37,146 bases of DNA from Pseudomonadota bacterium (GTDB lineage: Bacteria > Pseudomonadota > Gammaproteobacteria > Burkholderiales > Burkholderiaceae_C), in contig JAUNTQ010000024.1 in assembly GCA_030538605.1 (NCBI GenBank), positions 375-37,520 on the forward strand. The letters run 5' to 3'. Within the stretch, counting starts at the first letter, position 1. Each line of letters opens with the position of its first letter. Under the pieces are notes generated by a model, which made no database searches, had not been told where the DNA came from, and was given only the letters and a program-made list of their open reading frames with translations. Made by a program: the position numbers and the translations under genes. Positions 1-7,263 of this stretch are shown here, one piece after another.

Positions 1-35
1 TTCGATAAGTTCACCGTGGTTGGCCCCCACCCCGG

Positions 36-56
36 CCCTCCCCCAGCGGGGGAGGG
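36..56. repeat. Perfect GC-rich hairpin at window edge
   Basis: A perfect 9-bp inverted repeat (CCCTCCCCC, AGC loop, GGGGGAGGG) lies in the first 60 bases, where no gene is visible. There is no clean T-run next to it, so I read it as a short repetitive extragenic hairpin rather than a terminator. The rest of positions 1-89 shows nothing else I can name. Confidence 0.5.
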
Positions 57-89
57 AGCAAGAGGTGACTGAGTTTTTGCATAAAAAGT

Positions 90-166
90 GAGCTGTTTGC
101 GTACGTTTTAAAACGATTTCAGATTGAAAACAATATGAAGTAACTGTATTTCTGCGCAAGCAGCTC
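90..166. repeat. Palindromic intergenic repeat, copy A
   Basis: Imperfect palindrome whose left arm begins GAGCTGTTTGCG and whose right arm ends TGCGCAAGCAGCTC, with a shared inner motif ACGATTTCAGAT. Copies B (4490-4565) and C (28022-28101) have the same arms. It starts 15 bases past the argF stop codon. Both outer flanks carry a run of five T in the outward direction, so the folded element could end transcription from argF. The repeat family is seen directly; the terminator role is inference. Confidence 0.8.
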
Positions 167-180
167 ATGTTTTTAAGAAG

Positions 181-1113
181 TCAAGGATGCCGCCCGCGCA
201 GCAGGTATTCCATCAGCGCCTTCTGCACGTGCATGCGGTTTTCGGCCTCGTCCCATACCACGGACTGCGGGCCGTCGATGACGTCGGCGGTGACTTCCTC
301 GCCACGGTGCGCGGGCAGGCAGTGCATGAACAGCGCGTCGGGTCTGGCGGCGGCCATCATCTCGGCGTCGACGCACCAGTTGGCAAAGGCCTTGCGGCGG
401 GCTTCGTTTTCGGCCTCGTAGCCCATGCTCGTCCACACGTCGGTGGTGACCAGGTCGGCGCCTTCGCAGGCTTTGTGCGGGTCGGCAAAGTTCTGCCAGC
501 CCTTGCCGTCGCCGTTGCCGTCCAGTGCGGCCAGTTGCGAATCGACTTCGTAGCCGCGCGGGGTGGACACGCGCAGGGTGAAGCCGAGCAGGGCGGCGGC
601 TTGCGCCCAGGTGTTGGCCATGTTGTTGCCGTCGCCGATCCAGGCCACGGTTTTGCCGGCGATGGGGCCGCGGTGCTCGATGAAGGTGAAGATGTCGGCC
701 AGGATCTGGCAGGGGTGGTATTCGTTGGTCAGGCCGTTGATGACGGGCACGCGCGAGTGCGCGGCGAACTGGTCGATGCGCGCTTGCTCGAAGGTGCGGA
801 TCATCACGATGTCGACCATGCGGCTGATGACGCGCGCGGTGTCTTCGATCGGCTCGCTGCGGCCCAGCTGGCTGTCGCCACTGGTGAGGTTGACGACGCT
901 GCCGCCCAGCTGGTACATGCCGGCTTCGAAGCTGACGCGGGTGCGCGTGCTGGCTTTTTCGAAGATGAGGGCCAGCGTGCGGTCTTTCAGCGTGCGGTGT
1001 TCTTCATAGACCTTGAACTTGCGCTTGATGAGGGCGGCGCGCTCGAAGAGGTAGGCGTATTCGCCTGAGGTGAAGTCGGCAAATTGCAGGTAGTGCTTGA
1101 TGGGCGCGGTCAT
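181..1113 (-). CDS. argF: Ornithine carbamoyltransferase
   Basis: ArgF makes citrulline from ornithine and carbamoyl phosphate in the cytoplasmic arginine pathway. The 310-residue product has the normal length. It carries the carbamoyl-phosphate-binding STRTR signature near residue 55, the HPCQ motif in the middle, and the ornithine-binding HCLPAHRGEEV region near the C-terminus. The start MTAPIKHYLQF matches the family's usual N-terminus. The argD stop codon directly abuts this start (1114-1116), so the two genes form one minus-strand operon and are probably translationally coupled. Palindromic repeat A follows the stop and may act as terminator. Confidence 0.97.
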   Translation of the reverse strand: MTAPIKHYLQFADFTSGEYAYLFERAALIKRKFKVYEEHRTLKDRTLALIFEKASTRTRVSFEAGMYQLGGSVVNLTSGDSQLGRSEPIEDTARVISRMVDIVMIRTFEQARIDQFAAHSRVPVINGLTNEYHPCQILADIFTFIEHRGPIAGKTVAWIGDGNNMANTWAQAAALLGFTLRVSTPRGYEVDSQLAALDGNGDGKGWQNFADPHKACEGADLVTTDVWTSMGYEAENEARRKAFANWCVDAEMMAAARPDALFMHCLPAHRGEEVTADVIDGPQSVVWDEAENRMHVQKALMEYLLRGRHP

Positions 1114-2316
1114 TTAAGCAGCTTCTTTCAAAAAGGCTTCGATCAGCGGCACGAGGATGGCGACGATGTCGTCGGCCTGCGCCTGGCTGAGGGTGAGCGG
1201 GGGCACGAGACGGATCACGCTGTCGGCGGTGACGCTCATCAAGAGGCCGGCGTCTGCGGCGCGTTGCAGCAGCACGCCGCAGGGGCGGGCGAGTTCGATG
1301 CCCAGCATCAGGCCCTGGCCGCGAATGTCTTTCACGCCGGGGTTGCCGGCCAGGGCTTTTTGCAGCGCGGCTTTCAGGTGCGCGCCCACGGTGGCGGCGT
1401 TGTGCAGCAGCTGCTCTTCTTCCATGATGCGGATGGTCTCGACGCCCGCGCGCATGGCCAGCGGGTTGCCGCCAAAGGTGGTGCCGTGGTTGCCGGGCTG
1501 GAAGATGCCCGCGGCTTTCGGCCCCGCCACCACCGCGCCGATGGGCACGCCCGAACCCAGGCCCTTGGCCAGCGGCATGACGTCGGGCACGATGCCGGCC
1601 CACTGGTGGGCGAACCACTTGCCGGTGCGGCCCATGCCGCACTGCACTTCGTCGATCATCAGCAGCCAGTCGCGCTCGTCGCAGAGGGCGCGCACTTGCT
1701 TCAGGTAGTCGGCGCGGGCGGGGTTGATGCCGCCTTCGCCCTGAATGGTCTCGAAGAACACGGCCACCACGTCGGGGTTGCCTTCGGTGGCGGCTCGAAG
1801 GGCGTCGATGTCGTTCATCGGCACGCGGATGAAGCCGTCGACCAGCGGCTCGAAGCCTTTCTGGATCTTGGGGTTGCCGGTGGCGCTGAGGGTGGCGATG
1901 CTGCGGCCGTGGAAGGCTTTTTCATAGACGACGATCTGCGGGCGGGTGATGCCCTTGTCGTGGCCGAATTTGCGCGCCAGTTTCAGCGCGGCCTCGTTGG
2001 CCTCCAGCCCAGAGTTGCAGAAGAACACGTTGGTCATGCCCGAGCGCTCGACCAGTTGCGCGGCCAGTTGCTCTTGCAGCGGCACGTGGTAGTAGTTGCT
2101 GCAATGAATGAGCGTGGCGACCTGCTCTTGCAGCGCGGCGGTGAGCTTGGGGTGGGCGTGGCCCAGCGTGTTGACGGCGATGCCGCCCAGGCCGTCCAGA
2201 TAGCGCTTGCCGTTCACGTCCCACACGTGGCAGCCCTGGCCGCGCGCGATGGCGATGGGCAGGCGCGCGTAGGTGTTCATCACGTGGGGCGAGGCGGCGG
2301 GGGTGGATGCGCTCAC
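1114..2316 (-). CDS. argD: Acetylornithine aminotransferase (PLP enzyme)
   Basis: Class-III aminotransferase converting N-acetylglutamate semialdehyde to N-acetylornithine (it may also serve lysine synthesis). The product shows the GGIAVNTLGHAHP glycine-rich region, a SGLEANEAALKLAR stretch, an IDEVQCGMGRTG motif with the PLP-binding Asp, and the Schiff-base lysine in PLAKGLGSGVPIGA. The reading frame stays open upstream to about 2628, but those extra residues are low-complexity. I chose the GTG at 2316 because AAGGAG lies about 8 bases before it and the 400-residue product fits the family. An ATG at 2280 is the alternative. It forms an operon with argF. Confidence 0.95.
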   Translation of the reverse strand: MSASTPAASPHVMNTYARLPIAIARGQGCHVWDVNGKRYLDGLGGIAVNTLGHAHPKLTAALQEQVATLIHCSNYYHVPLQEQLAAQLVERSGMTNVFFCNSGLEANEAALKLARKFGHDKGITRPQIVVYEKAFHGRSIATLSATGNPKIQKGFEPLVDGFIRVPMNDIDALRAATEGNPDVVAVFFETIQGEGGINPARADYLKQVRALCDERDWLLMIDEVQCGMGRTGKWFAHQWAGIVPDVMPLAKGLGSGVPIGAVVAGPKAAGIFQPGNHGTTFGGNPLAMRAGVETIRIMEEEQLLHNAATVGAHLKAALQKALAGNPGVKDIRGQGLMLGIELARPCGVLLQRAADAGLLMSVTADSVIRLVPPLTLSQAQADDIVAILVPLIEAFLKEAA

Positions 2317-2458
2317 GGCGGGGCTCCTTGGTCGCGAATGGAAATGGGGCTTGCGCCATCCGGCTTGGTTTGACCCGTTCGGCACCTGGCGATGCCTTGG
2401 GGCTGTTCCTTTTGGCGCAAGTCGTGGAAAAAAGAATGGGGCCGATGTGGCCCGTTGA

Positions 2459-2501
2459 AGATGCATTCTAGGGCGTGGCGTCGGGCGGATCGATGCATTC
2501 T
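2459..2501. promoter_or_regulatory. Direct repeat GATGCATTCT upstream of argD
   Basis: The 10-mer GATGCATTCT occurs at 2460-2469 and again at 2492-2501, each followed by GGGC-like bases. It lies between the divergent argD and DUF3579 genes. TGCAT resembles half of an ArgR box, so a repressor site is possible, but this is inference from position and a short match. Confidence 0.3.
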
Positions 2502-2560
2502 GGGCATGGCTGTGATGCGCTGGCGCGGGGGGCGCAGGCCGCATCAGGGCTGGCGGCAGA

Positions 2561-2610
2561 TAGAATTCTTGTTGCACCGCAGCAGCACTTGCACAGGCGT
2601 TCAAGCCTGT
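2561..2610 (+). promoter_or_regulatory. Possible promoter and leader hairpin of the DUF3579 gene
   Basis: A TAGAAT hexamer at 2561-2566 is a reasonable -10 element, although no good -35 is visible. Downstream, ACAGGC (2593-2598) and GCCTGT (2605-2610) form a 6-bp hairpin followed by CTTTG in the leader. The gene start at 2639 has no clear Shine-Dalgarno sequence, so this leader could matter for expression. Speculative. Confidence 0.3.
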
Positions 2611-2638
2611 CTTTGCGCGCCCCAGCACCCCTCACCCC

Positions 2639-2944
2639 ATGGCCGTCACCCCCACCAGCAGCGAAGTCGTCATCAAGGGCATCACGCGCGAAGGCCGCCC
2701 TTTTCGCCCCAGCGACTGGGCCGAGCGCCTGGCCGGCGTGATGGCGCAGTTCCGCCCCGGCGGCGGTGCGCGGCAGGGCGCGCACATCGGCTATTCGCCT
2801 TGGTGTGTGCCCAAGGCCGTGGACGGGGTGAAGTGCGTGGTGGTCAACCGCGCCCTGCACGCGCACGAGCCCATGGCCTGGGACTTCGTGATGGGTTTTG
2901 CGCGCGACAACGAACTCGAAGTGATGGGAGAGGTTGAGCGTTGA
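2639..2944 (+). CDS. DUF3579 family protein
   Basis: A 101-residue protein recognised as DUF3579, a small betaproteobacterial family of unknown function that commonly lies between argD and rpsT. Visible traits are an N-terminal VIKGITREGRPFRPSDWAERL segment, a central SPWCVPKAVDGVKCVVVN stretch with two cysteines, and a C-terminal EPMAWDFVMGFARDN helix. No signal peptide or membrane segment is visible, so it is probably cytoplasmic. The ATG at 2639 has only a weak ribosome-binding site. It is divergent from argD. No enzymatic role can be proposed from the sequence. Confidence 0.85.
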   Translation: MAVTPTSSEVVIKGITREGRPFRPSDWAERLAGVMAQFRPGGGARQGAHIGYSPWCVPKAVDGVKCVVVNRALHAHEPMAWDFVMGFARDNELEVMGEVER

Positions 2945-3000
2945 GCGTTGGGGCTTGAGCGCATAGGCGCTAACTTGAGGGAAGCGCGGCCACACATTTC

Positions 3001-3080
3001 CCCGTCATTCCCGCGCAGGCGGGCATCCAGCCTCAGTGCCTGCGCCCACGATGGATTCCCGCCTGCGCGGGAATGACGGG
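3001..3080. repeat. 80-bp REP-like element with 23-bp perfect arms
   Basis: Positions 3001-3023 and 3058-3080 are perfect inverted repeats of 23 bp, beginning CCCGTCATTCCCGCG and ending CGCGGGAATGACGGG, around a 34-base centre. This 'GTCATTCCCGCG' type is a widespread extragenic palindrome in Proteobacteria. It lies in the 375-base gene-free gap between DUF3579 and rpsT. Confidence 0.85.
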
Positions 3081-3120
3081 GTTGAATGAGGGCGCATGCT
3101 TCCTGGGTTGGCGCCTATGG

Positions 3121-3192
3121 GGTTGAGCGTGAATGCCAGGCTGCCCTCGGTATTCACGCTCAACCCTCAACGCCAAACGCCAAACGCCCAAC
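3121..3192. repeat. Inverted repeat plus degenerate TTGAGCGT/TTGGCGTT repeats
   Basis: GGTTGAGCGTGAAT (3121-3134) pairs with ATTCACGCTCAACC (3152-3165). The right arm continues into tandem CAACGCCAAACGCCAAACG units up to 3192. Related units (TTGAGCGTTGAGCGTTGGG) occur at 2935-2953 in the opposite orientation, just at the DUF3579 stop codon. This is a low-complexity repeat array of unknown role. Confidence 0.6.
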
Positions 3193-3193
3193 G

Positions 3194-3221
3194 AAAAAAA
3201 CCGCCCGAAGGCGGTTTTTTT
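3194..3221 (-). terminator. Bidirectional intrinsic terminator of rpsT
   Basis: Seven A, then CCGCC, loop CGAA, GGCGG, then seven T. The symmetric layout works in both directions, and the main user is rpsT on the minus strand, which ends at 3320. Confidence 0.85.
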
Positions 3222-3319
3222 GCGGATGTGTGTTTTGCCGACAGCGCACCCGAATCAAACGGCGGTGGCGGCAGGCGGTGCCTGCGTGTGTGCCACCGGG
3301 CTTGCCTGACGTGTGTGCG

Positions 3320-3622
3320 TCAGGCGGCGGCCTGGGCCAGGCCCTTGACCTTGGCGGACAGGCGGCTCTTGTCGCGTGCGGCCTTGTTCTTGTGGAAGAT
3401 GCCCTTGTCGGCCACCGTGTCCACCACCGATTGCATGGTGGCGAAGGCGGCCTTGGCCTTGTCGAGGTCGCCCGCTTGCACGGCTTTCTCGACGTTCTTC
3501 ACCGTGGTGCGGTATTTGGAGCGCAGCGAGGTGTTCGCGGCGTTCAGTTGAATGTTCTGGCGGGCGCGTTTGCGGCCCGATGCCAGGCGGGGGTTCTTTT
3601 TCTTGGGCTTTCCAGCGGCCAT
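3320..3622 (-). CDS. rpsT: 30S ribosomal protein S20
   Basis: S20 binds 16S rRNA in the small subunit. The 100-residue product is highly basic, with the family hallmarks [16 protein letters not shown] near the N-terminus, TSLRSKYRT in the middle, and [16 protein letters not shown] near the C-terminus. The ATG is preceded by AAGGAA about 8 bases upstream. A TATAAT hexamer on this strand overlaps the stop codon of the upstream SDR gene, so rpsT has its own promoter. An intrinsic terminator lies at 3194-3221. Confidence 0.97.
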   Translation of the reverse strand: MAAGKPKKKNPRLASGRKRARQNIQLNAANTSLRSKYRTTVKNVEKAVQAGDLDKAKAAFATMQSVVDTVADKGIFHKNKAARDKSRLSAKVKGLAQAAA

Positions 3623-3670
3623 GGTGTGTGTTCCTTGAGGTGTCTGTGGATGTTGTCGGCAAAACCTTCG

Positions 3671-3676
3671 ATTATA
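3671..3676 (-). promoter_or_regulatory. -10 element (TATAAT) for rpsT
   Basis: A perfect TATAAT on the minus strand at 3671-3676 lies about 50 bases upstream of the rpsT start and overlaps the TAA stop of the preceding SDR gene. The -35 region lies inside that gene's last codons and is poor (CTTCGT at the expected spacing). Confidence 0.5.
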
Positions 3677-4463
3677 TGTCCATCTTGTGGAACACGAAGC
3701 GCGGCAGGTGACGGATGACGAACATGACGAGCGCCCACTTGCCCGGCACGTAGACCACGGGCTGGCCGCGGTCGATGGCGCGCACGATGGCCTGGGCCAC
3801 GCCTTCGACGGGGGCCAGGCGCGCGCCTTGGGCTTTGAGGTGCGCGGTCATGGGCGTGTCGGTGGGGCCGGGCTGGATGAGCACGGCGCGCACGGGGCTG
3901 TTTTCAAGCGCCAGGCGGTGTTGCAGCCCTTGCATGTAGCGCGCCACCAGCGCCTTGGCCGCGCCATACACGTAGTTGGATTTGCGCCCCCGGTCGCCTG
4001 CCACCGAACCGATGACGGCCACGGTGCCGCGCCCGGCTGGCTGCATGCGCTGCACAAAGGCTTCGGCGTAGAGCGCGGGCGAGGCGCCGTTGAGTGCCAG
4101 CGCCTGGGCGTTGGTGCCCAGGTCTTGCTGGCAGCGGGCCTGGTCGGGCAGCAGGCCGTGGGCGATGAGGGCGATGTCCACCGGTACGTCGGCGGCGGCG
4201 CGCGCCACGACGTCGTCAATGGCCTGCGGGTCGGTCGCGTCGCCCTGGGGCAGCACGCCGATGTGGGCCTTGGGCGCGCGCACGGCCAGATCGGCGGCGA
4301 TGCGTTCGAGCCGCGCCACGTCGCGCCCGATGAGGGTGATGCGCGCGGGCTGGCGCATGGCCCACAGGCGCGCGCAGTGCTCGGCAATGGCAGAGGTGGC
4401 GCCGACGATGGCGATGTGGTCGGCGCGGGCGGTTTGGGTGGTTTGGGGTGAAGAAGAATTCAT
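3672..4463 (-). CDS. DprE2-like 2-ketoribose reductase (SDR)
   Basis: Short-chain dehydrogenase of the decaprenylphospho-2-keto-ribose reductase type, the second half of the epimerisation that makes lipid-linked D-arabinofuranose. It shows a nucleotide-binding loop [11 protein letters not shown], an IAHG segment, a catalytic serine in IGSVAGDRG, and YGAAK with the catalytic Tyr and Lys. Its C-terminus, [17 protein letters not shown], closely follows the mycobacterial DprE2 tail as I remember it. The 263-residue length fits from the ATG at 4463; an upstream start near 4511 would run into repeat B. It lies downstream of the DprE1-like gene, with a palindromic repeat between them. NAD(P)H-dependence is inferred from family. 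Confidence 0.85.
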   Translation of the reverse strand: MNSSSPQTTQTARADHIAIVGATSAIAEHCARLWAMRQPARITLIGRDVARLERIAADLAVRAPKAHIGVLPQGDATDPQAIDDVVARAAADVPVDIALIAHGLLPDQARCQQDLGTNAQALALNGASPALYAEAFVQRMQPAGRGTVAVIGSVAGDRGRKSNYVYGAAKALVARYMQGLQHRLALENSPVRAVLIQPGPTDTPMTAHLKAQGARLAPVEGVAQAIVRAIDRGQPVVYVPGKWALVMFVIRHLPRFVFHKMDI

Positions 4464-4489
4464 GACCGACAGGGTTCTATCAAAAAGGG

Positions 4490-4565
4490 AGCTGCTTGCG
4501 CTTGCTGTCAAACGATTTCAGATTCTTTCCTATCTGAAAAGCTTTCGTGACGTGCGCAAGCAGCT
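4490..4565. repeat. Palindromic intergenic repeat, copy B
   Basis: Arms AGCTGCTTGCG and CGTGCGCAAGCAGCT surround the same ACGATTTCAGAT core as copy A. It fills the gap between the DprE1-like and DprE2-like genes. Reading with those genes (minus strand), the palindrome is followed by CCCTTTTTGATAG, so it could attenuate transcription into dprE2. Short TATCAAAA sequences flank both sides. Confidence 0.8.
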
Positions 4566-4613
4566 ATCAAAATGTGATTTCGCGTTTTTCGCGTCTGGCT
4601 GTCCGCATCCGCC

Positions 4614-5933
4614 TCACGCCCCCATCAGCCGCCGCGACATGGCCGAGCTGATGCCCGGGTCGCGGTGCGGCAGAAATTCGGGCAAGCGCGGGTAGGCGGC
4701 CTCGAAATGCTGGCGCGGCCAGCGCGCGTCCTTGGCCAGGTACACGCGCCCGCCCGCTTCGCGCACGATGGCGTCCAGCCGCGCCAGCAGCGCCAGCGTG
4801 GTGCCACCCCGGTTGGGGAAGTCCAGCGCCAGCGTCACGCCCGGCTGCGCGAAACTCAGCATGCCGACACTTGGCACGTCGCCCAGCGTCTTGAGCACGG
4901 CCAGAAACGAGCCCTGGCCCGCGCGTGCAATGGCCGTCAGCATGGCCTGCACCGCCTCGCGCCCGCCGGCGTGGGGCACCACGCTCTGGTATTGATAGAA
5001 GCCGTGCGGGCCGTACATGCGACTCCAGCCGTGCAGGCTGTCCAGCGGGTAAAAAAATGGCTCGTAGTGCGCTTGCGCGCGCCCGGCCTTGCGGCGCTGC
5101 GCGTGGTAGTAGGCCAGGTTGAAAGCCTTGAGCGACAGCGGGTTGACCAGCGACACGGGCGGGGTGAAGGGCATGTGCCTGTCGCGCGCGCGCGGGGCTT
5201 CGCGCACCACGCCGCTGGCCGGGTTGGCGCGCATGAAGATACCGCGCGTGCCGTCGCGGCGCGCCAGGCAGTCAAGCCACGAGACGGTGTGCACCCAGCC
5301 GTCGCGCTCGGATTCGGCCGAGAGGGCGAAGAACTCGTCCAGCGTGGCGAAGGGCAGGGTTTCGGTGTCGAGCCAGGGGCCGTCGGTGCGCGCCAGTTGC
5401 AGCTCGACCTCGGTCATTACGCCCGTCAACCCCAGGCCGCCCACGGTGGCGGCGAACAGCGCGGCGTGCGGGCCTTGCGGGGTGATGTCGAGCACCTGCC
5501 CATCGGTGCGCGCCAGGCGGACGCGCCGCACGTGGTGGCCAAAGGTGCCCGCCGTGTGGTGGTTTTTGCCGTGCACGTCGTTGGCGATGGCGCCGCCTAC
5601 GGTGACGATTTGCGTGCCGGGCGTCACAGGCAGCAGCCAGCCGCGCGGCAGGCTCCAGCGCTGGATGGCTTGCAGCAGCATGCCGGCTTCGCAGGTGAGC
5701 ACGCCGGTGGCGTCGTCAAAGTGGATGAAGCGGTCCATGCCCATGGTGGCCCACAGCGTGCCGTGCGGGTTGAGCGCCACGTCGCCATAACTGCGGCCCG
5801 CGCCGTGGGCGATGCCGGGCTGCCCGGTGCGCAAAACGTGCGGCGCCTGCGCGGGGTCGCTCAACGGCACCCAGGCGTGGGGTTGGCGCGTCAGGCGGCC
5901 CCAGCTTTCGACGGGGGTGAGGGCTTCAGGCAT
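4614..5933 (-). CDS. DprE1-like FAD oxidase (polyprenylphosphoryl-ribose 2-oxidase)
   Basis: FAD-dependent oxidase of the DprE1 type, which oxidises C2 of polyprenylphosphoryl-ribose so that DprE2 can reduce it to arabinose. The FAD-binding part carries HGAGRSYGD (about residues 43-51), the TPGTQIVTVGGAIANDVHGKNHH block (residues 104-126) and GGLGLTGV. Near the C-terminus LALDFP and YLAKDAR match the mycobacterial active-site region. The catalytic lysine is kept (K401), but the position of the benzothiazinone-reactive cysteine is alanine (A369). The length of 439 is close to the mycobacterial enzyme. It overlaps the end of gtrA by 8 bases, so the two are co-transcribed and probably translationally coupled. 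Confidence 0.88.
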   Translation of the reverse strand: MPEALTPVESWGRLTRQPHAWVPLSDPAQAPHVLRTGQPGIAHGAGRSYGDVALNPHGTLWATMGMDRFIHFDDATGVLTCEAGMLLQAIQRWSLPRGWLLPVTPGTQIVTVGGAIANDVHGKNHHTAGTFGHHVRRVRLARTDGQVLDITPQGPHAALFAATVGGLGLTGVMTEVELQLARTDGPWLDTETLPFATLDEFFALSAESERDGWVHTVSWLDCLARRDGTRGIFMRANPASGVVREAPRARDRHMPFTPPVSLVNPLSLKAFNLAYYHAQRRKAGRAQAHYEPFFYPLDSLHGWSRMYGPHGFYQYQSVVPHAGGREAVQAMLTAIARAGQGSFLAVLKTLGDVPSVGMLSFAQPGVTLALDFPNRGGTTLALLARLDAIVREAGGRVYLAKDARWPRQHFEAAYPRLPEFLPHRDPGISSAMSRRLMGA

Positions 5934-6348
5934 GGTGCGCGTCGGCGCGGGCGGCGGGCGCGCGGAAGACGAAGTGCTTGTCCAGCTGGTACTTGGCCAG
6001 GTAGCCGATGGCCAAGCCCAGCGCGCCGCCCAGGTAGCGCATCTCGCGCGTGCCGTACAGGGCGTGAAAACCGAACTCGAAGCCCCAGAAGATGACCGTG
6101 GTGAGCACGCCCATCAGCGTATAGAGCATGAAGGTCTGGCCGTCGTGCGCGGCGCTCTGGGCCTTGAAGCGGAAGATCCAGCGCTTGTCCAGCACGTACT
6201 TCACCACCAGCCCCACCGCCGTGCCCGCCAGCACCGACAGCGCAATGGCATAAGGCCCGTGCCAGATGCGCAGCCACACGTCTTGTGCGCCGATGTTGGC
6301 CGCCGTGGCCAGCGCGGCGAAAAGCGTGTACAGCAGCGCGATGCGCAT
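5926..6348 (-). CDS. GtrA family membrane protein
   Basis: A 140-residue protein with four predicted membrane segments (about residues 5-25, 35-55, 75-97 and 103-122), recognised as GtrA. GtrA proteins are implicated in transfer or flipping of polyprenyl-linked sugars, and the mycobacterial homologue Rv3789 lies next to DprE1. Conserved features include VGLVVKYVLDKRWIF near the middle and the matching KYQLDKHFVF near the C-terminus, an internal-repeat look typical of the family. The ATG at 6348 has no strong Shine-Dalgarno sequence. It is the first gene of the minus-strand operon gtrA-dprE1-dprE2, divergent from the UbiA gene by only about 35 bases. A role in moving lipid-linked ribose or arabinose is inferred. 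Confidence 0.85.
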   Translation of the reverse strand: MRIALLYTLFAALATAANIGAQDVWLRIWHGPYAIALSVLAGTAVGLVVKYVLDKRWIFRFKAQSAAHDGQTFMLYTLMGVLTTVIFWGFEFGFHALYGTREMRYLGGALGLAIGYLAKYQLDKHFVFRAPAARADAHHA

Positions 6349-6383
6349 GGGGCAGAATCAGAAGGTTTACTTGGAGCAGGGTT

Positions 6384-7259
6384 TTGGATCATAACGGTGC
6401 CACTTTCACGCCCGCGCAGCGCGTGCGGGGCCTGCTGCGGCTGATGCGCCCGCGCCAGTGGGTCAAAAACGCCTTCGTGCTGGCGCCGCTGCTGTTCACC
6501 GGCCAGTTCGCGCAGGCGGCCAGCGTGCGGCAGGCGCTGCTGGCGATGGTGCTGTTCTGCCTGGCCTCGTCGGCCACCTACGTGGTCAACGACTGGCGCG
6601 ACATCGAGCGCGACCGGCGCCACCCCACAAAGCGGCACAAGCGCCCCATGGCCGCCGGCAGCGTCACGCCGCCCATGGCCGCCGGCCTGCTGCTGGTGCT
6701 GTACGCGCTGCTGGCGCTGGGCGCGCTGGCGCAGCCGAAGGTGATGGCGGTGATCGGCATCTACATGGTGCTCAACCTGGCCTACAGCTTTGGCCTGAAG
6801 CACGAGCCGGTGGTGGACATCTTCATCATCGCCAGCGGCTTCGTGCTGCGCGTGATTGCGGGGGCTTATGCGCTGGATGTGCCCGTGTCGTCGTGGATGT
6901 TCGTCACCACGCTGTGCCTGGCGCTGTATCTGGCGGCCATCAAGCGCCGGCAGGAGCTGGCGCGCAGCGGCACCGACAGCCGCGAGGTGCTGCAGAAGTA
7001 TTCGGTGGGCCTGATCGACCGCTATGCGGAGATGGCCGCCACCGGTGCGCTGGTGTTCTACAGCCTGTTCGTCATGTCGGCGCACACCGAGCTGATCGTG
7101 ACCATTCCGCTGGTGCTGTTCGGCATCTTTCGCTACTGGTACGTGGTCGAGCAAAAAGGCGGCGGCGAATCGCCCACCGACACGCTGCTGGCCGATTGGC
7201 AGCTGATGGCTACCGCCGTGGCCTGGGTGCTGCTGTGTGCGTGGCGGCTGATGGGGTAG
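6384..7259 (+). CDS. UbiA-type polyprenyl-phosphate phosphoribosyltransferase
   Basis: Integral membrane prenyltransferase of the decaprenyl-phosphate 5-phosphoribosyltransferase branch (mycobacterial Rv3806c, Azorhizobium NoeC), which joins phosphoribosyl pyrophosphate to polyprenyl phosphate as the first step to lipid-linked arabinose. Diagnostic are RLMRPRQWVKN near the N-terminus and the first Asp motif NDWRDIERDRRHPTKRHKRP (NDxxDxxxD). Seven to nine membrane segments follow. I chose the TTG at 6384 because GGAG lies 7 bases upstream; GTG 6423 or ATG 6444 are alternatives. The frame is open further upstream, but it overlaps gtrA there. UbiA-like proteins of other function (quinone or haem synthesis) are less likely given the neighbours. 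Confidence 0.85.
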   Translation: MDHNGATFTPAQRVRGLLRLMRPRQWVKNAFVLAPLLFTGQFAQAASVRQALLAMVLFCLASSATYVVNDWRDIERDRRHPTKRHKRPMAAGSVTPPMAAGLLLVLYALLALGALAQPKVMAVIGIYMVLNLAYSFGLKHEPVVDIFIIASGFVLRVIAGAYALDVPVSSWMFVTTLCLALYLAAIKRRQELARSGTDSREVLQKYSVGLIDRYAEMAATGALVFYSLFVMSAHTELIVTIPLVLFGIFRYWYVVEQKGGGESPTDTLLADWQLMATAVAWVLLCAWRLMG

Positions 7260-7263
7260 GGCG

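Noticed and set aside
2317-2628. A 104-residue N-terminal extension of ArgD
   Set aside because: It is low-complexity, covers the divergent promoter region, and a good ribosome-binding site precedes the GTG at 2316.
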